64,000 nt of DNA from Ligustrum vulgare (taxonomy: Eukaryota; Streptophyta; Magnoliopsida; Lamiales; Oleaceae). The stretch spans positions 60,410,234-60,474,233 of the forward strand of contig OY743174.1 in assembly GCA_963555705.1 (NCBI GenBank), given 5' to 3'. The notes below the pieces were generated by a model that saw nothing but the letters and a program-made list of their open reading frames with translations, was not told the origin of the DNA and did no database searches. The position numbers and the translations under genes are program-made. Shown piece by piece: positions 1 to 8,946 of the stretch (position 1 is the first letter of the stretch; every line of letters begins with the position of its first letter).

Positions 1-358
1 TCCTGCCTTACAGGTACTTACGGATCATCAACTAAGGTCTTTGTTTTACCTCTCAAGGAGGTCTTTCTCGTCTTTGAGACGGATTGCCTTGTGATGTTGA
101 TGATATCCTGCCTTACAGGTACTTACGGACCATCAACTAAGGTCTTTGTTTTGCCTCTCAAGGAGGTCTTTCTCGTCTTTGAGACGGATTGCCTTGTGAT
201 GTTGATGATATCCTGCCTTACAGGTACTTACGGACCATCAACTAAGGTCTTTGTTTTGCCTCTCAAGGAGGTCTTTCTCGTCTTTGAGACGGATTGCCTT
301 GTGATGTTGATGATATCCTGCCTTACAGGTACTTACGGACCATCAACTAAGGTCTTTG
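1..358. repeat. 105-bp tandem repeat, about 3.4 copies, in the 3' region of the Tat element
   Basis: Units start at 1, 106, 211 and 316, giving an exact 105-bp period; the last is partial. The copies differ at only a few positions, for example near 26 and 52. The array lies just beyond the pol stop codon at 471 on the element's downstream side, between pol and the 3' LTR, which is outside the window. Because 105 is divisible by 3, a plus-strand reading frame stays open through the array; I regard that as an artefact. Confidence 0.9.
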
Positions 359-470
359 TATTGGAAACATCCATTCAGATTTTCATACTTTGAAACATTA
401 AACTCTTTATTCATTTGATTACATTCCGGTTGACATCAAAAAATATTCATATTCCATTTCACATCCTGTC

Positions 471-3400
471 CTACTGGAAATATTTCTTCAAGTGTTCTGC
501 GTTCCAGGGGTGTTGAAGCTGAATCCCGTCAAGTGTCTCGAGTTCAAAAGATCCGTTGCTCACAGCCTTCTTAATTCGATACGGACCTCCCCAGTTTGGT
601 CCCAGAGGTTCACGCGTCGTGGTCGTCTTTCTTAACACCAGATCCCCCGTTTGGAACTTTCTCGGTCTCACCCTGGCATTGTAATACCTCGCACTCCTTT
701 GCTTGTATACTGCATTCCTAACCTGTGCTTGTAATCGTTTCTCCTCCGTAAGGTCTAATTCAGCAGTGAGGGCATCCTGGTTATCTTTCTCATTGAAGTG
801 AGTGACCCGAAATGATGGCATACCCACCTCTATCGGGATTACAGCTTCTGTCCCGAAGGCCAAAGTGAACGGGGTTTCTCTTGTTGATGTCCTGTGGATT
901 GTCCGGTAGGACCACAACACCCCGGGTAGTTCTTCCGCCCACGTTCCCTTCAGGTTTTCGAGTCTGGTTTTCAGATTATGCTTGATAATTTTGTTCACCA
1001 CTTCGACTTGCCCGTTGGACTGAGGATGGTTCGGAGTGGAGAAATGCTTCCTGATGTCCAACCCTTCACAAAAAGATTTAAACCTTTCGTTGTCGAACTG
1101 TTTACCGTTGTCCGTCACAATGGATTGTGGGATTCCGAACCTACAAATGATTGACTTCCATATAAAGTCTGTAGTTTTCTGCTCCGTAATTTTGACCAGC
1201 GGTTCAGCTTCTGCCCATTTTGTAAAATAATCCACTGCAACTATAGCAAACATGTTTCCCCCTTTTGCCGTTGGTAATGGCCCGATCAGATCTACTCCCC
1301 ATTTAGCAAACGGCCATGGGCTCATTACTGAAGTCAGCTCTTCGGGAGGATTCCTCATGATCGGGGCGAACCTTTGACATTTGTCGCAGGTCTTTACAAA
1401 CTCAATCGCGTCCTTCTTCAAGGTAGGCCAATAGTACCCCTGTCTAATAATTTTGAATGCCATGGCTTGCCCCCCCCCCCCCCCCGTATGGTTCCCGCAA
1501 ATGCCCTCATGGATCTCTTTCATCACATATTCAGCCTCTTCATTGTCTAAACATTTCAACAGTGGTAGGGAGAATCCTCGCTTGTACAATTCATCTCCAA
1601 TTATAGTATACCTCGCAGATCTGATCCTCAAACTCCTGGCTTTCACTTGATCAGGTGGCGTTGTCCCTTCTCGCAAGTATTGGATAATTTCATCCTTCCA
1701 TGTCCTCTTCAGAGAGGTTTGCAGGACGGTTGAAGACGACAGTTTTAAGGCGGATTGCGACAAGGTCTCGATTGATATGCTTTCCAATTCAGACGTTCCT
1801 TCGCTTGTCGCTAAGCGGGCTAAGGCATCAGCTTGACTATTTTTGGATCGAGGGATCTGGATAAACTCCGCATGCCTGAACTTCTTCAACTCTTCCAAAA
1901 CCCTTGCTCTGTAGGACTTCATCTTTTCACCCCTGGCTTCATACGTTCCCCGGATTTGGTTGATTATCAGCTGCGAATCCCTGTGCAGGATAAGGCTATC
2001 AACACCCATCGCTTGAGCCATGTCCATCCCTACAATCAGGGCCTCATATTCAGCGTCATTGTTGGTCGCCTTGAAATCAAAACGATAGGAGCTGCAGAAG
2101 AATTGATTATCAGGGCTGATTAGGACGACCCCAGCTCCTGCCCGGTTTCCGGCTGATGATCCATCGACGTATAACCGCCAGGTCTCATTCACCTCTGCAC
2201 AACAACTTAAGTGAGCCGGTGTGAGCTCCACCATGAAATCAGCTAGGGCTTGCCCTTTGATGGGGGTTCTCGGTTTGTAAACAACGTCGAACTGCCCCAA
2301 CTCTACAGCCCACTTTAATAACCGCCCAGACATCTCGGGTTTTTGTAAGACTTGCCTCAGGGGGTAATTTGTCAACACTTCAACCTGATGCTCCAAAAAG
2401 TAAGGCCTTAATTTTCGAGTCGACATTATCAAAGCGTAGGCTAGTTTTTCCATTTCAGAATATCGGAGTTCGGCGTCGTGCAGGGCCTGGCTGACATAGT
2501 AGACTGGTCGTTGAACTCCCTGCTCGGTTCTCACAAGGACTGCACTCATTGCTAGTTCTGAAACGGCCAAGTATATAGAGAGCACTTCTCCCGATATCGG
2601 TTTGGAAAGGATAGGCGGGGACGCCAATTGCTTCTTCAATTCTTCGAAGGCCGTCTGGCATTCTTTCGTCCACTCAAAATCCTTTTTCTTCCTGATAACA
2701 TCAAAGAATGGCCGGCATTTATCCGTAGATCTTGACACGAAACGGCTCAAAGCTGCTACCCTTCCCGTCAAACTTTGCACCTCTTTAAGTTTCCTTGGTT
2801 CCCTCATCTGCATCAGTGCCTGTATTTTATCAGGGTTAACTTCGATACCCCTTTGGTTTACCAGGTAGCCCAAAAATTTCCCTGATCCTACTCCGAAGGA
2901 ACATTTCTTAGGATTCAGCTTCATCCTGTAGGTTCGCAGTATTCGGAACATCTCATCAAGGTGCTGAACATGGTCTTCAGCTCGGATACTCTTTACGAGC
3001 ATGTCATCAACATATACCTCCATTGTCTTCCCGATGAGATCTTTGAACATTTCGTTCACCAAGCGTTGATACGTTGCTCCAGCGTTCTTTAAGCCGAACG
3101 GCATCATCTTATAACAATAGAGTCCTCGATCAGTCATAAACGACGTATGCTCCTCATTGGCCTCATTCATCGGTATTTGGTTATACCCCGAGTAAGCGTC
3201 CATGAAGCTGAGGAGCTGATGTCCGGCCGTAGCATCCACCATTTGATCTATTCTGGGGAGGGGGAAACTATCCTTGGGGCAAGCTTTGTTTAGGTCAGAG
3301 AAATCGATGCACAACCTCCATGTCCCATTGCTTTTCTTTACCAGCACTGGGTTCGCTACCCACGCAGGATAGAAAGATTCCCTGATAAATCCATTGCTAA

Positions 3401-4379
3401 GTAATTTCACCACCTCCCTTGCCAGTGCTTCATACCGTTCAGGATTAAGTGACCTCCTTTTTTGTACCTTAGGTTTGAAATCAGGATTAACTTGGAGGTG
3501 GTGGCATGTATGTTTAGGATCAATCCCTTCCATATCCGAGTGAGTCCACGCAAACACATTCGAATTCTTTTTAAGAAAGTTGATGAGGTCTGTCCTGATG
3601 GGCTCCATTAACCCGCGTCCCACTCTGAATTCGACATCAGGTTTTGCATCGTCAACTTTAACAGTATCCAACTCTTCCACAGGACCTGATTGACTCCTAT
3701 CCTGCGCACCTCTTGGATCCAGCGTTTGCAGCTCCGTTATCTGCTCGTCTTCTCCACTTGGTTCCACGAAGGGACTTTCTTCCTCCTCCATTTGGACATT
3801 GTTGGAAGCGAAGCCCAAATTGCACTCCCGCGCAACCCTCTGATCCCCCCTTATGGTAGCCACCCCGTGTGGCTTAGGGAATTTCAGAAAATAGTGATAA
3901 ATTGAAGCTGCAGCCTTAAGCTCGTGGAGGATCGGTCTTCCCAATATGGCATTGTAGTTCGTCATGACGTCTACTACCACAAAGTCTGCGATCACGCGCC
4001 TCTGACAAGATCCTGTCCCCAGTTCCACCAATAAAGATATTTCACCTTTTGGATAGATGTAGTCACCGGTGAAACCCTGAATCCTTGTTCTCCTTGGCCG
4101 TAAGCTACGCGGGTCAATTCCCATTTTTTCAAAGGTCTTCCAGTATAACACATTCACAGTACTACCGTCATCCACTAGAGTTCTGTGGATCTTTATACCG
4201 CTCACCGGCATCGTGATCATCAAAGCATCTGAATGTGGTTGGAGTACCCCCCTTGCGTCTTCTTCAGAGAAACTGAAAGACTCTGAATCGTCCGGCGCCA
4301 TTGCATGACTACATATCTGATAGCTATTTCGGGCTTCTCGGGCGAATTCTCGCCTTTTCCTATTTGACCCGACCTGCAC
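471..4379 (-). CDS. Tat retrotransposon pol: protease, RT, two RNase H domains, integrase
   Basis: An open frame of 1302 codons encodes all enzymatic domains needed to copy and insert the element. Protease lies around residues 50-160 with LVDDGST at 68-74 (D-D-G in place of D-S-G). RT spans about 300-560 with YVDD at 456-459. A first RNase H (about 595-715) lacks the usual acidic residues: YLAVS and LTNYPL stand where D is expected. A second, archaeal-like RNase H (734-856) retains D738, E777, D801 and D851. Integrase has H957, H964, C998 and C1001 and the triad D1030, D1090, E1126 with a 35-residue spacing. The first codon is GTG directly after the gag TAA in the same frame, so this is not an independent start. 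A poly-G tract inserts a glycine run inside the zinc-binding segment. The frame is otherwise intact, which suggests a fairly recent insertion. Confidence 0.93.
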   Translation of the reverse strand: MQVGSNRKRREFAREARNSYQICSHAMAPDDSESFSFSEEDARGVLQPHSDALMITMPVSGIKIHRTLVDDGSTVNVLYWKTFEKMGIDPRSLRPRRTRIQGFTGDYIYPKGEISLLVELGTGSCQRRVIADFVVVDVMTNYNAILGRPILHELKAAASIYHYFLKFPKPHGVATIRGDQRVARECNLGFASNNVQMEEEESPFVEPSGEDEQITELQTLDPRGAQDRSQSGPVEELDTVKVDDAKPDVEFRVGRGLMEPIRTDLINFLKKNSNVFAWTHSDMEGIDPKHTCHHLQVNPDFKPKVQKRRSLNPERYEALAREVVKLLSNGFIRESFYPAWVANPVLVKKSNGTWRLCIDFSDLNKACPKDSFPLPRIDQMVDATAGHQLLSFMDAYSGYNQIPMNEANEEHTSFMTDRGLYCYKMMPFGLKNAGATYQRLVNEMFKDLIGKTMEVYVDDMLVKSIRAEDHVQHLDEMFRILRTYRMKLNPKKCSFGVGSGKFLGYLVNQRGIEVNPDKIQALMQMREPRKLKEVQSLTGRVAALSRFVSRSTDKCRPFFDVIRKKKDFEWTKECQTAFEELKKQLASPPILSKPISGEVLSIYLAVSELAMSAVLVRTEQGVQRPVYYVSQALHDAELRYSEMEKLAYALIMSTRKLRPYFLEHQVEVLTNYPLRQVLQKPEMSGRLLKWAVELGQFDVVYKPRTPIKGQALADFMVELTPAHLSCCAEVNETWRLYVDGSSAGNRAGAGVVLISPDNQFFCSSYRFDFKATNNDAEYEALIVGMDMAQAMGVDSLILHRDSQLIINQIRGTYEARGEKMKSYRARVLEELKKFRHAEFIQIPRSKNSQADALARLATSEGTSELESISIETLSQSALKLSSSTVLQTSLKRTWKDEIIQYLREGTTPPDQVKARSLRIRSARYTIIGDELYKRGFSLPLLKCLDNEEAEYVMKEIHEGICGNHTGGGGGQAMAFKIIRQGYYWPTLKKDAIEFVKTCDKCQRFAPIMRNPPEELTSVMSPWPFAKWGVDLIGPLPTAKGGNMFAIVAVDYFTKWAEAEPLVKITEQKTTDFIWKSIICRFGIPQSIVTDNGKQFDNERFKSFCEGLDIRKHFSTPNHPQSNGQVEVVNKIIKHNLKTRLENLKGTWAEELPGVLWSYRTIHRTSTRETPFTLAFGTEAVIPIEVGMPSFRVTHFNEKDNQDALTAELDLTEEKRLQAQVRNAVYKQRSARYYNARVRPRKFQTGDLVLRKTTTTREPLGPNWGGPYRIKKAVSNGSFELETLDGIQLQHPWNAEHLKKYFQ

Positions 4380-5594
4380 TTAATTTCTGCTCACAATTGT
4401 ACGGATTTCATCAGGCCGGTCTTTGCCGTGGGGCTCTATCCCCTTATGGACGGCATACTTCTCCTGTTGCTTGAATTGCCTTCCTGAATCCCGTGGTTCA
4501 GAAGCGTATTCCTGTAAGCATCCCCTCTTTATTAACCTATCGATTTCGAATCTCAAATTTCGGCATTCGTCCGTGGTGTGTCCCACCGACCTGTGGTATT
4601 TGCAGTACCGGGAGGAGTCCAAGTTATTCGGGCTTTGCTTTATCGGCCGGGCCGGCGGAATTATCCCCTTATCTTTCTCATTCATGAAAATCACCTCAGT
4701 TGATGCATTCAATGGGGTGAGCTCACTTCTTTGTTCAGGATTATATGGACGGAACCTATCTGCTGGTTTGTAGTCTCTCTTTTTGCCAAAAGCATTCCTT
4801 TTAAATTCTTTCTTATCATCCTTGCTCTCTTTCTTGTCCGACACCGCAGCTGTATTATGATGACCTTCTTTGGAACCTGAAGCCTCCTCGGCGTTAATAA
4901 ACTTCTCTGCCCTGTTAAGAAACTCCTGGTACGTGCGAGGTCCATCCTCATGCACTGACCACCAGAAACGAGTCTGCATTTGTAGGCCCGACAGAACAGC
5001 CATGAGAAGCGCGTCGTTTGATATTCTTTCCATTTCCATGATTTGTCTATTAAAACGGCCCAAATAACTCTTCAGTGATTCCTCCTTCTCCTGTCTAATG
5101 GTCACCAAGCTCTCCTTCGGGGTGGTCGGAATTTTTGAACCCATGAATTGCTTTAAGAACTGGCTACTTAGTTGAGACCAACTCGATATGGAGTGCTGAG
5201 ATATATTGCGGAACCATCGTTGAGCCCGATCCCCTAGAGTTAGAGGAAAAGCCCTGCACATTATTGCGTTGCTTGCCCCTTGAAGCTCCATCCACGACAT
5301 GTACTGATCCAGATGCGAAACCGGGTCGGTTTCCCCATTGTACCCGGCGAGATGAGGCATCTTCATTTTGCTTGGCAGGGGCTGTGACAATATAATCTCC
5401 GTGAAAGGTGATGTCCTCTTGGTAGATAGTTCCGTTGATCCCAAACCTTCTTGTTTTGCCTCCAAGTCAGACAGTCTTTTCTTCAATTGCTCATCTTCGG
5501 TTTGATCCGGTTTGCTTAATGGGAAAGTCCGTGGCCGACCTAAGTGAAAAGTAGAGCTGCCAGCCGGCTGGTTTTCTGGATTCACTTTCTTCAT
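4380..5594 (-). CDS. Tat retrotransposon gag, main capsid/nucleocapsid part
   Basis: 404 codons. The N-terminal half contains the retrotransposon gag core (capsid-like, with RAQRWFRNIS and FLKQFMGS). The C-terminal part has a degenerate zinc-knuckle-like segment (CKYHRSVGHTTDEC). This protein would form the virus-like particle and bind the element RNA. The frame ends in TAA at 4380-4382 and pol continues in the same frame with no gap. Pol would therefore need stop readthrough, or else the TAA is a mutation in an originally fused gag-pol frame. The start at 5594 overlaps the stop of the upstream gag frame as ATGA. Confidence 0.85.
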   Translation of the reverse strand: MKKVNPENQPAGSSTFHLGRPRTFPLSKPDQTEDEQLKKRLSDLEAKQEGLGSTELSTKRTSPFTEIILSQPLPSKMKMPHLAGYNGETDPVSHLDQYMSWMELQGASNAIMCRAFPLTLGDRAQRWFRNISQHSISSWSQLSSQFLKQFMGSKIPTTPKESLVTIRQEKEESLKSYLGRFNRQIMEMERISNDALLMAVLSGLQMQTRFWWSVHEDGPRTYQEFLNRAEKFINAEEASGSKEGHHNTAAVSDKKESKDDKKEFKRNAFGKKRDYKPADRFRPYNPEQRSELTPLNASTEVIFMNEKDKGIIPPARPIKQSPNNLDSSRYCKYHRSVGHTTDECRNLRFEIDRLIKRGCLQEYASEPRDSGRQFKQQEKYAVHKGIEPHGKDRPDEIRTIVSRN

Positions 5595-5986
5595 CGGAGA
5601 TCCTCTCCTTTTTCACCCCTTCTCGCTTGACTCGGTTCCATCCGACCCAGAGGCTTTTGACTCCGTACATAAGGTGTGCTTTCGCCCACTGCACTCCTCG
5701 TGTCATCAGAACGTCCAACTTGTTGTTCTTCGAAATGTGAGCGTCCACCGGACATTTGTAGTTGTGATTGCACTTCATGTTCCTCTTGGTGACGACCCCG
5801 GTCTTGATTTCTCCTCATCTCTTCCATTTCTCTTTGCATCCTATCAAGTCGATCTAAGACCATTCCCATGTTGGCCTCCGCTGGGGGTCGTGAAACGGCG
5901 GATCTCCTAGACATATGGGAATTCCCCTGCGAACCCTCACCACGATGTGCCCGGTGACTCCCTGAACTTTGCCTGTCACTCATCAT
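5591..5986 (-). CDS. Tat retrotransposon gag N-terminal segment in a separate frame
   Basis: 131 codons starting at the ATG pair at 5986, which follows the PBS by about 40 bp. The composition is charged and rich in Arg, Glu and Gln, and a heptad-like stretch (DRLDRMQREMEEMRRNQD) suggests a coiled coil, as found at the N terminus of this type of gag. It ends at TGA 5591-5593, overlapping the next ATG by one base (ATGA). Either this is a single-base frameshift that split one gag, or a true -1 stop-start coupling. The frame also runs open upstream into the LTR, but that extension looks non-coding. Confidence 0.7.
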   Translation of the reverse strand: MMSDRQSSGSHRAHRGEGSQGNSHMSRRSAVSRPPAEANMGMVLDRLDRMQREMEEMRRNQDRGRHQEEHEVQSQLQMSGGRSHFEEQQVGRSDDTRSAVGESTPYVRSQKPLGRMEPSQARRGEKGEDLR

Positions 5987-6027
5987 GATGCAAGAGCAAA
6001 TATGTGATTGCTGAATACAAGGATACG

Positions 6028-6045
6028 GCCCTCCTTCTAGCGCCA
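6028..6045 (-). other. Primer-binding site of the Tat element
   Basis: On the minus strand TGGCGCTAGAAGGAGGG follows the LTR end (GACGTCA at 6058-6052) after 6 bases. TGGCGC-type primer sites are usual in Tat/Athila-related plant elements. I cannot assign the tRNA with certainty. Confidence 0.65.
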
Positions 6046-6051
6046 ATTTAT

Positions 6052-6885
6052 TGACGTCTCTTTTTGTCAACAAGTAAAAATTGTATAATCTCTTAAATAG
6101 GTAGATGAATCGTATAATTCTTTGGATTAATTTGTCTAAGTATGCAGCTCTCGAATGATATGATTGACGTTGTGATAAAAGTCTAAGGATTACATGAAAC
6201 AGGAAAAACAACAGATCGAAAGCGAACTGAGACTAAAGTTGCATGAATTCACGTCCAGTTCGATACCGATCTGAAATCCAGGTCGAATCAACGAAATCAA
6301 GTAGCAAGAGTTTGGAGAGGTTTTCTCATATATCATGCCCCTTAATGAGCATTTACTCCTCCTATTTATAGTAGTTGAGGAGTTCAAACATAATCATTAC
6401 AACATATCACTTCTACAGGGGGTGACTGAAAAGGGTGATTGACTCTTCTGACAGACATACATCAAATGATTATTCTGACATATTACAAATAATGATGATT
6501 ACTGACACATAATACGGCTGATTTGACAATACTATCTACTAACACATCGTCTTCTTCGTCCGTAATTGAGGTCGGCTCGCACACTTCACCTCGGTCAAAC
6601 AAATCACATCGGTCTCACGGATTCACCTCGCTGGCATGAATCACCTCGGTCCAAAAATCACCTCGGAAAACACAGTTCACCTCGGTCAAGACATTCCACC
6701 TCGTATACAAAAATCACCTCGGAAATGAAACCACCTCGATCGTGGCGTACCACATCGGTTGTGATAAAGGACATTCAGATCGTGATTCAAAACATTATTG
6801 ACCGTTTTATCAATTTGTGGCAACTGTCTAGCCGTTGACTATTTTGACACTTCATTTATTTTCCACCTCATATCGGTATATAACA
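6052..6885 (-). repeat. 5' LTR of the Tat element
   Basis: On the minus strand it runs from TGTTATATACC (6885) to GACGTCA (6052). It is homologous along its length to the solo LTR at 27711-28495. It contains about ten CGAGGTGA-type motifs (6585-6757), a TATA box (6370-6363), and the R/U5 region up to the PBS. The flanking 5-mer on the outer side is CTTTG (6886-6890); the matching duplication lies beyond the left edge. Confidence 0.85.
6363..6370 (-). promoter_or_regulatory. TATA box of the Tat 5' LTR
   Basis: TATAAATA on the minus strand, in the same relative place as TATAAATAG at 28170-28178 of the solo LTR. Conservation in both copies supports its being the Pol II promoter of the element. 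Confidence 0.7.
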
Positions 6886-8155
6886 CTTTGTGTACCAAAT
6901 TACTCCTTGAGAGAGTTGATGGTGAGGGAGGCCCATGGAGGAGGTTTGATGGGTCACTTTGGGGGTGAGGAGGACCTTGGAAATCTTGCAAGAACATTTA
7001 TTTTGGCCTAAAATGAGAAGGGGCGTTGGGAGAGTTTGTTATAGGTGCATAACTTGTAGGAAGGCCAAGTCCAAGGTAGCACCACATGGATTATATACAC
7101 CCATACCCGTTCCTAGTGAACCGTGGACTGACATCTCTATGGACTTTATTTTAAGTCTACCTAGGTCTAAGAAGGGGAGTGATTCCATCTTCATGGTAGT
7201 TGATCGATTTAGTAAAATGGCACACTTTCTTGCTTGTCATAAAACCGATGATGCCACTCATATTGGCAGCCAACCTATTCTTTAAGGAAGTAGTGAGACT
7301 CCACGGGATCCCTAGGAGCATTGTGTCGGATAGAGATGTCAAATTTCTTAGCCACTTTTGGAAGATTTTGTGAAAACTGAGGACTAAACTTTTATTTTCC
7401 CCGACTTGACACCCTCAAACCGATGGCCAAACCGAATTGGTTAATGGAATATTAACACAACTTCTTTGCACTATCCTTAAGGGCAATCTAAAGAATTGGG
7501 AAGAGTGTCTATCTTTTGTTGAATTTGCGCATAATCGAAGTGTTCATTCTACTACTTCTTTTTCTCCATTTGAAATTGTTTATGGTTTTAACACATTAAC
7601 TCATTTAGATTTGATTCCATTGCCTATTGACGAAAGAGGTAGTTTAGATGGGAAGAGGAAGGCAGAGTTAGTCAAATCTCTCCACGAGAAGGTCAAACTC
7701 CAAATCGAGAAGAAGAATGAACAGTAAGCCTCCAATGCCAACAAAGGTAGAAAGCAAGTGTCATTCGGGCCTGGTGATTGGGTGTGGTTATATTTGAGGA
7801 AGGAGCGGTTCCCGAATCAAAGAAAGTCAAAACTGCAACCACGTGGTGATGGCTCCTTTCAAATCATCCAGAAGATTAATGACAATGCCTACAAGCTTTA
7901 TCTCCCAGGTGAGTACAATGTATCGGCTTCTTTTAATGTTTATGACTTATCCCCTTTTGATGCAGGTGAAGATTCGAGGTCGAATTCTTTTCAAGAGGGA
8001 GGGGATGATGAAAATTAAGGGAGTCAACCAAGTCAACTCTCGATAAGAATACTGGTGGGGCCAATGACAAGATCCAAGGTCAAGGAGGTTCAAGAGTCGA
8101 TTGCAGGACTCATTTTCAAGCTCTGAAATCAAGTCCACGTGGAAGAGAGCAAGAT
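6886..8155 (+). pseudogene. Chromovirus-type Ty3/Gypsy integrase fragment
   Basis: Translated pieces match the integrase half of plant chromovirus pol. They include an HHCC zinc region ([10 protein letters not shown], then [11 protein letters not shown] at about 6900-7070), the catalytic core start [18 protein letters not shown], the end of the core (HPQTDGQTE), and a tail with GDWVWLYLRKERFPNQRKSK and GPMTRSKVKEV near 8055-8090. A frameshift near 7266 and stops near 7366, 7407 and 7725 make it non-functional. The reading frame begins abruptly at 6886, where the Tat element interrupts it. Gag, protease and RT are missing from this window. Confidence 0.85.
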
Positions 8156-8748
8156 TGTGGTCAATTGCTTAATTTTGAAAGCCCAGAAAATTTCGGTCGA
8201 TCGAAAGTCACTTCGGTCGATCAAAACTCTGCAGAGATTTTAGAAGTAGCCTGAGTCGAGTTCGGCTGAGCATCGTATGACCAAAAGTGTCATTTCGGTC
8301 GACCAGGTGTTCGACCGAAATAGTTTCGATCGACCGAAAATTTCCGAATTCAAAAAGCAGGGTTTTTCGTGCAATTTTTCAAACTTTTTACTCTCACTTT
8401 TGTAATACATATTGTAAATTGCTTGGAACCCTAACCTAGTCTTGGCATTAAGAACACTCATTGGAGAGCATTTAGAGAGGTAACATCCTTTTTTTACTTG
8501 TTACTATCTTTGAAATTTTCTTCAACTTTTATATTGAGAATTTATCTTGCGTATTGGTTGTTGTTTATTCCACAAAATCTTGGTATTTGTCTTAATCTTT
8601 CCATTGAGTTAGGGTTCATTTTCCTTAGAATTTTGGTTGGGTTAAACTTGGGTCAAGATCCTCAATTTTTACCATTTTTAGCTTTCTTGAGTTGATACAA
8701 AAATTATTGTGAGAATTTTTTGTTTAATCACCAAGGGGGTTCACATCA
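8156..8748 (+). repeat. 3' LTR of the chromovirus fragment
   Basis: It follows a purine-rich stretch (GAAGAGAGCAAGA) after the pol tail, begins TGTGGTCAATTGC and ends TTCACATCA. Its whole length aligns, in inverse orientation, with 21190-21720, which ends in a similar sequence at 21190. The start is the less certain border. It carries the GTCGAC-centred palindrome cluster described separately. Confidence 0.75.
8190..8341. repeat. Cluster of TTTCGGTCGACCGAAA-like palindromes in an LTR
   Basis: Copies or half-copies occur at 8191-8206, 8212-8221, 8293-8304, 8310-8320 and 8323-8339, all variants of TTTCGGTCGAYCGAAA. The related LTR at 21555-21690 has the same cluster, including a perfect 18-bp palindrome at 21674-21691. 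Confidence 0.8.
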
Positions 8749-8762
8749 GTTAACCTTCTTTA

Positions 8763-8938
8763 CAGTGACGAATTCAGGAAGTCAATCAAACATGAGGGAA
8801 TTTGTTCCATTACGAGCGGACACTACCAGATAGGAGGAAAAAAAAATTCGATACCAAAATTATAAGGTAAAAAATGATTTTTTGACAGATCCAATCCGAG
8901 TGACCGAACGCTCTCGTCGAGAGCTGGATCAGCCCATG
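8763..8938. mobile_element. hAT-type MITE with perfect 8-bp target duplication
   Basis: 176 bp bounded by CTTCTTTA at 8755-8762 and at 8939-8946. It begins CAGTGACGAATTCAGG. Its relative at 57522-57678 shares the first 18 bases and similar internal blocks (an A-rich centre and a GAGTGACCGAACG-like block). A 15-bp palindrome (GCTCTCG-T-CGAGAGC) lies near its right end. An 8-bp duplication with a CAGTG terminus fits the hAT superfamily. It has no coding capacity. Confidence 0.8.
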
Positions 8939-8946
8939 CTTCTTTA

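Larger units (their letters stand above)
1..6885 (-). mobile_element. Tat-lineage Ty3/Gypsy LTR retrotransposon, 3' end off the left edge
   Basis: Read on the minus strand the order is 5' LTR (6885-6052), PBS (near 6045-6028), gag (5986-4380), pol (4379-471), tandem repeats, then the window edge. The Tat assignment rests on two RNase H domains in pol, a degenerate Gypsy one followed by an archaeal-like one, and on the PBS type. The outer LTR border at 6885 was set by aligning its start, TGTTATATACC, with the start of the solo LTR at 27711. At 6886 the sequence switches abruptly to another element's integrase frame, so this element inserted into that one. The LTR is about 834 bp. Confidence 0.9.

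Noticed and set aside
1..358. CRISPR-like array
   Set aside because: Units are contiguous 105-bp repeats without spacers, in plant DNA.
91..393. Plus-strand open frame through the 105-bp repeats
   Set aside because: It is open only because the repeat unit is a multiple of three; there is no homology, and the strand is opposite to the element.
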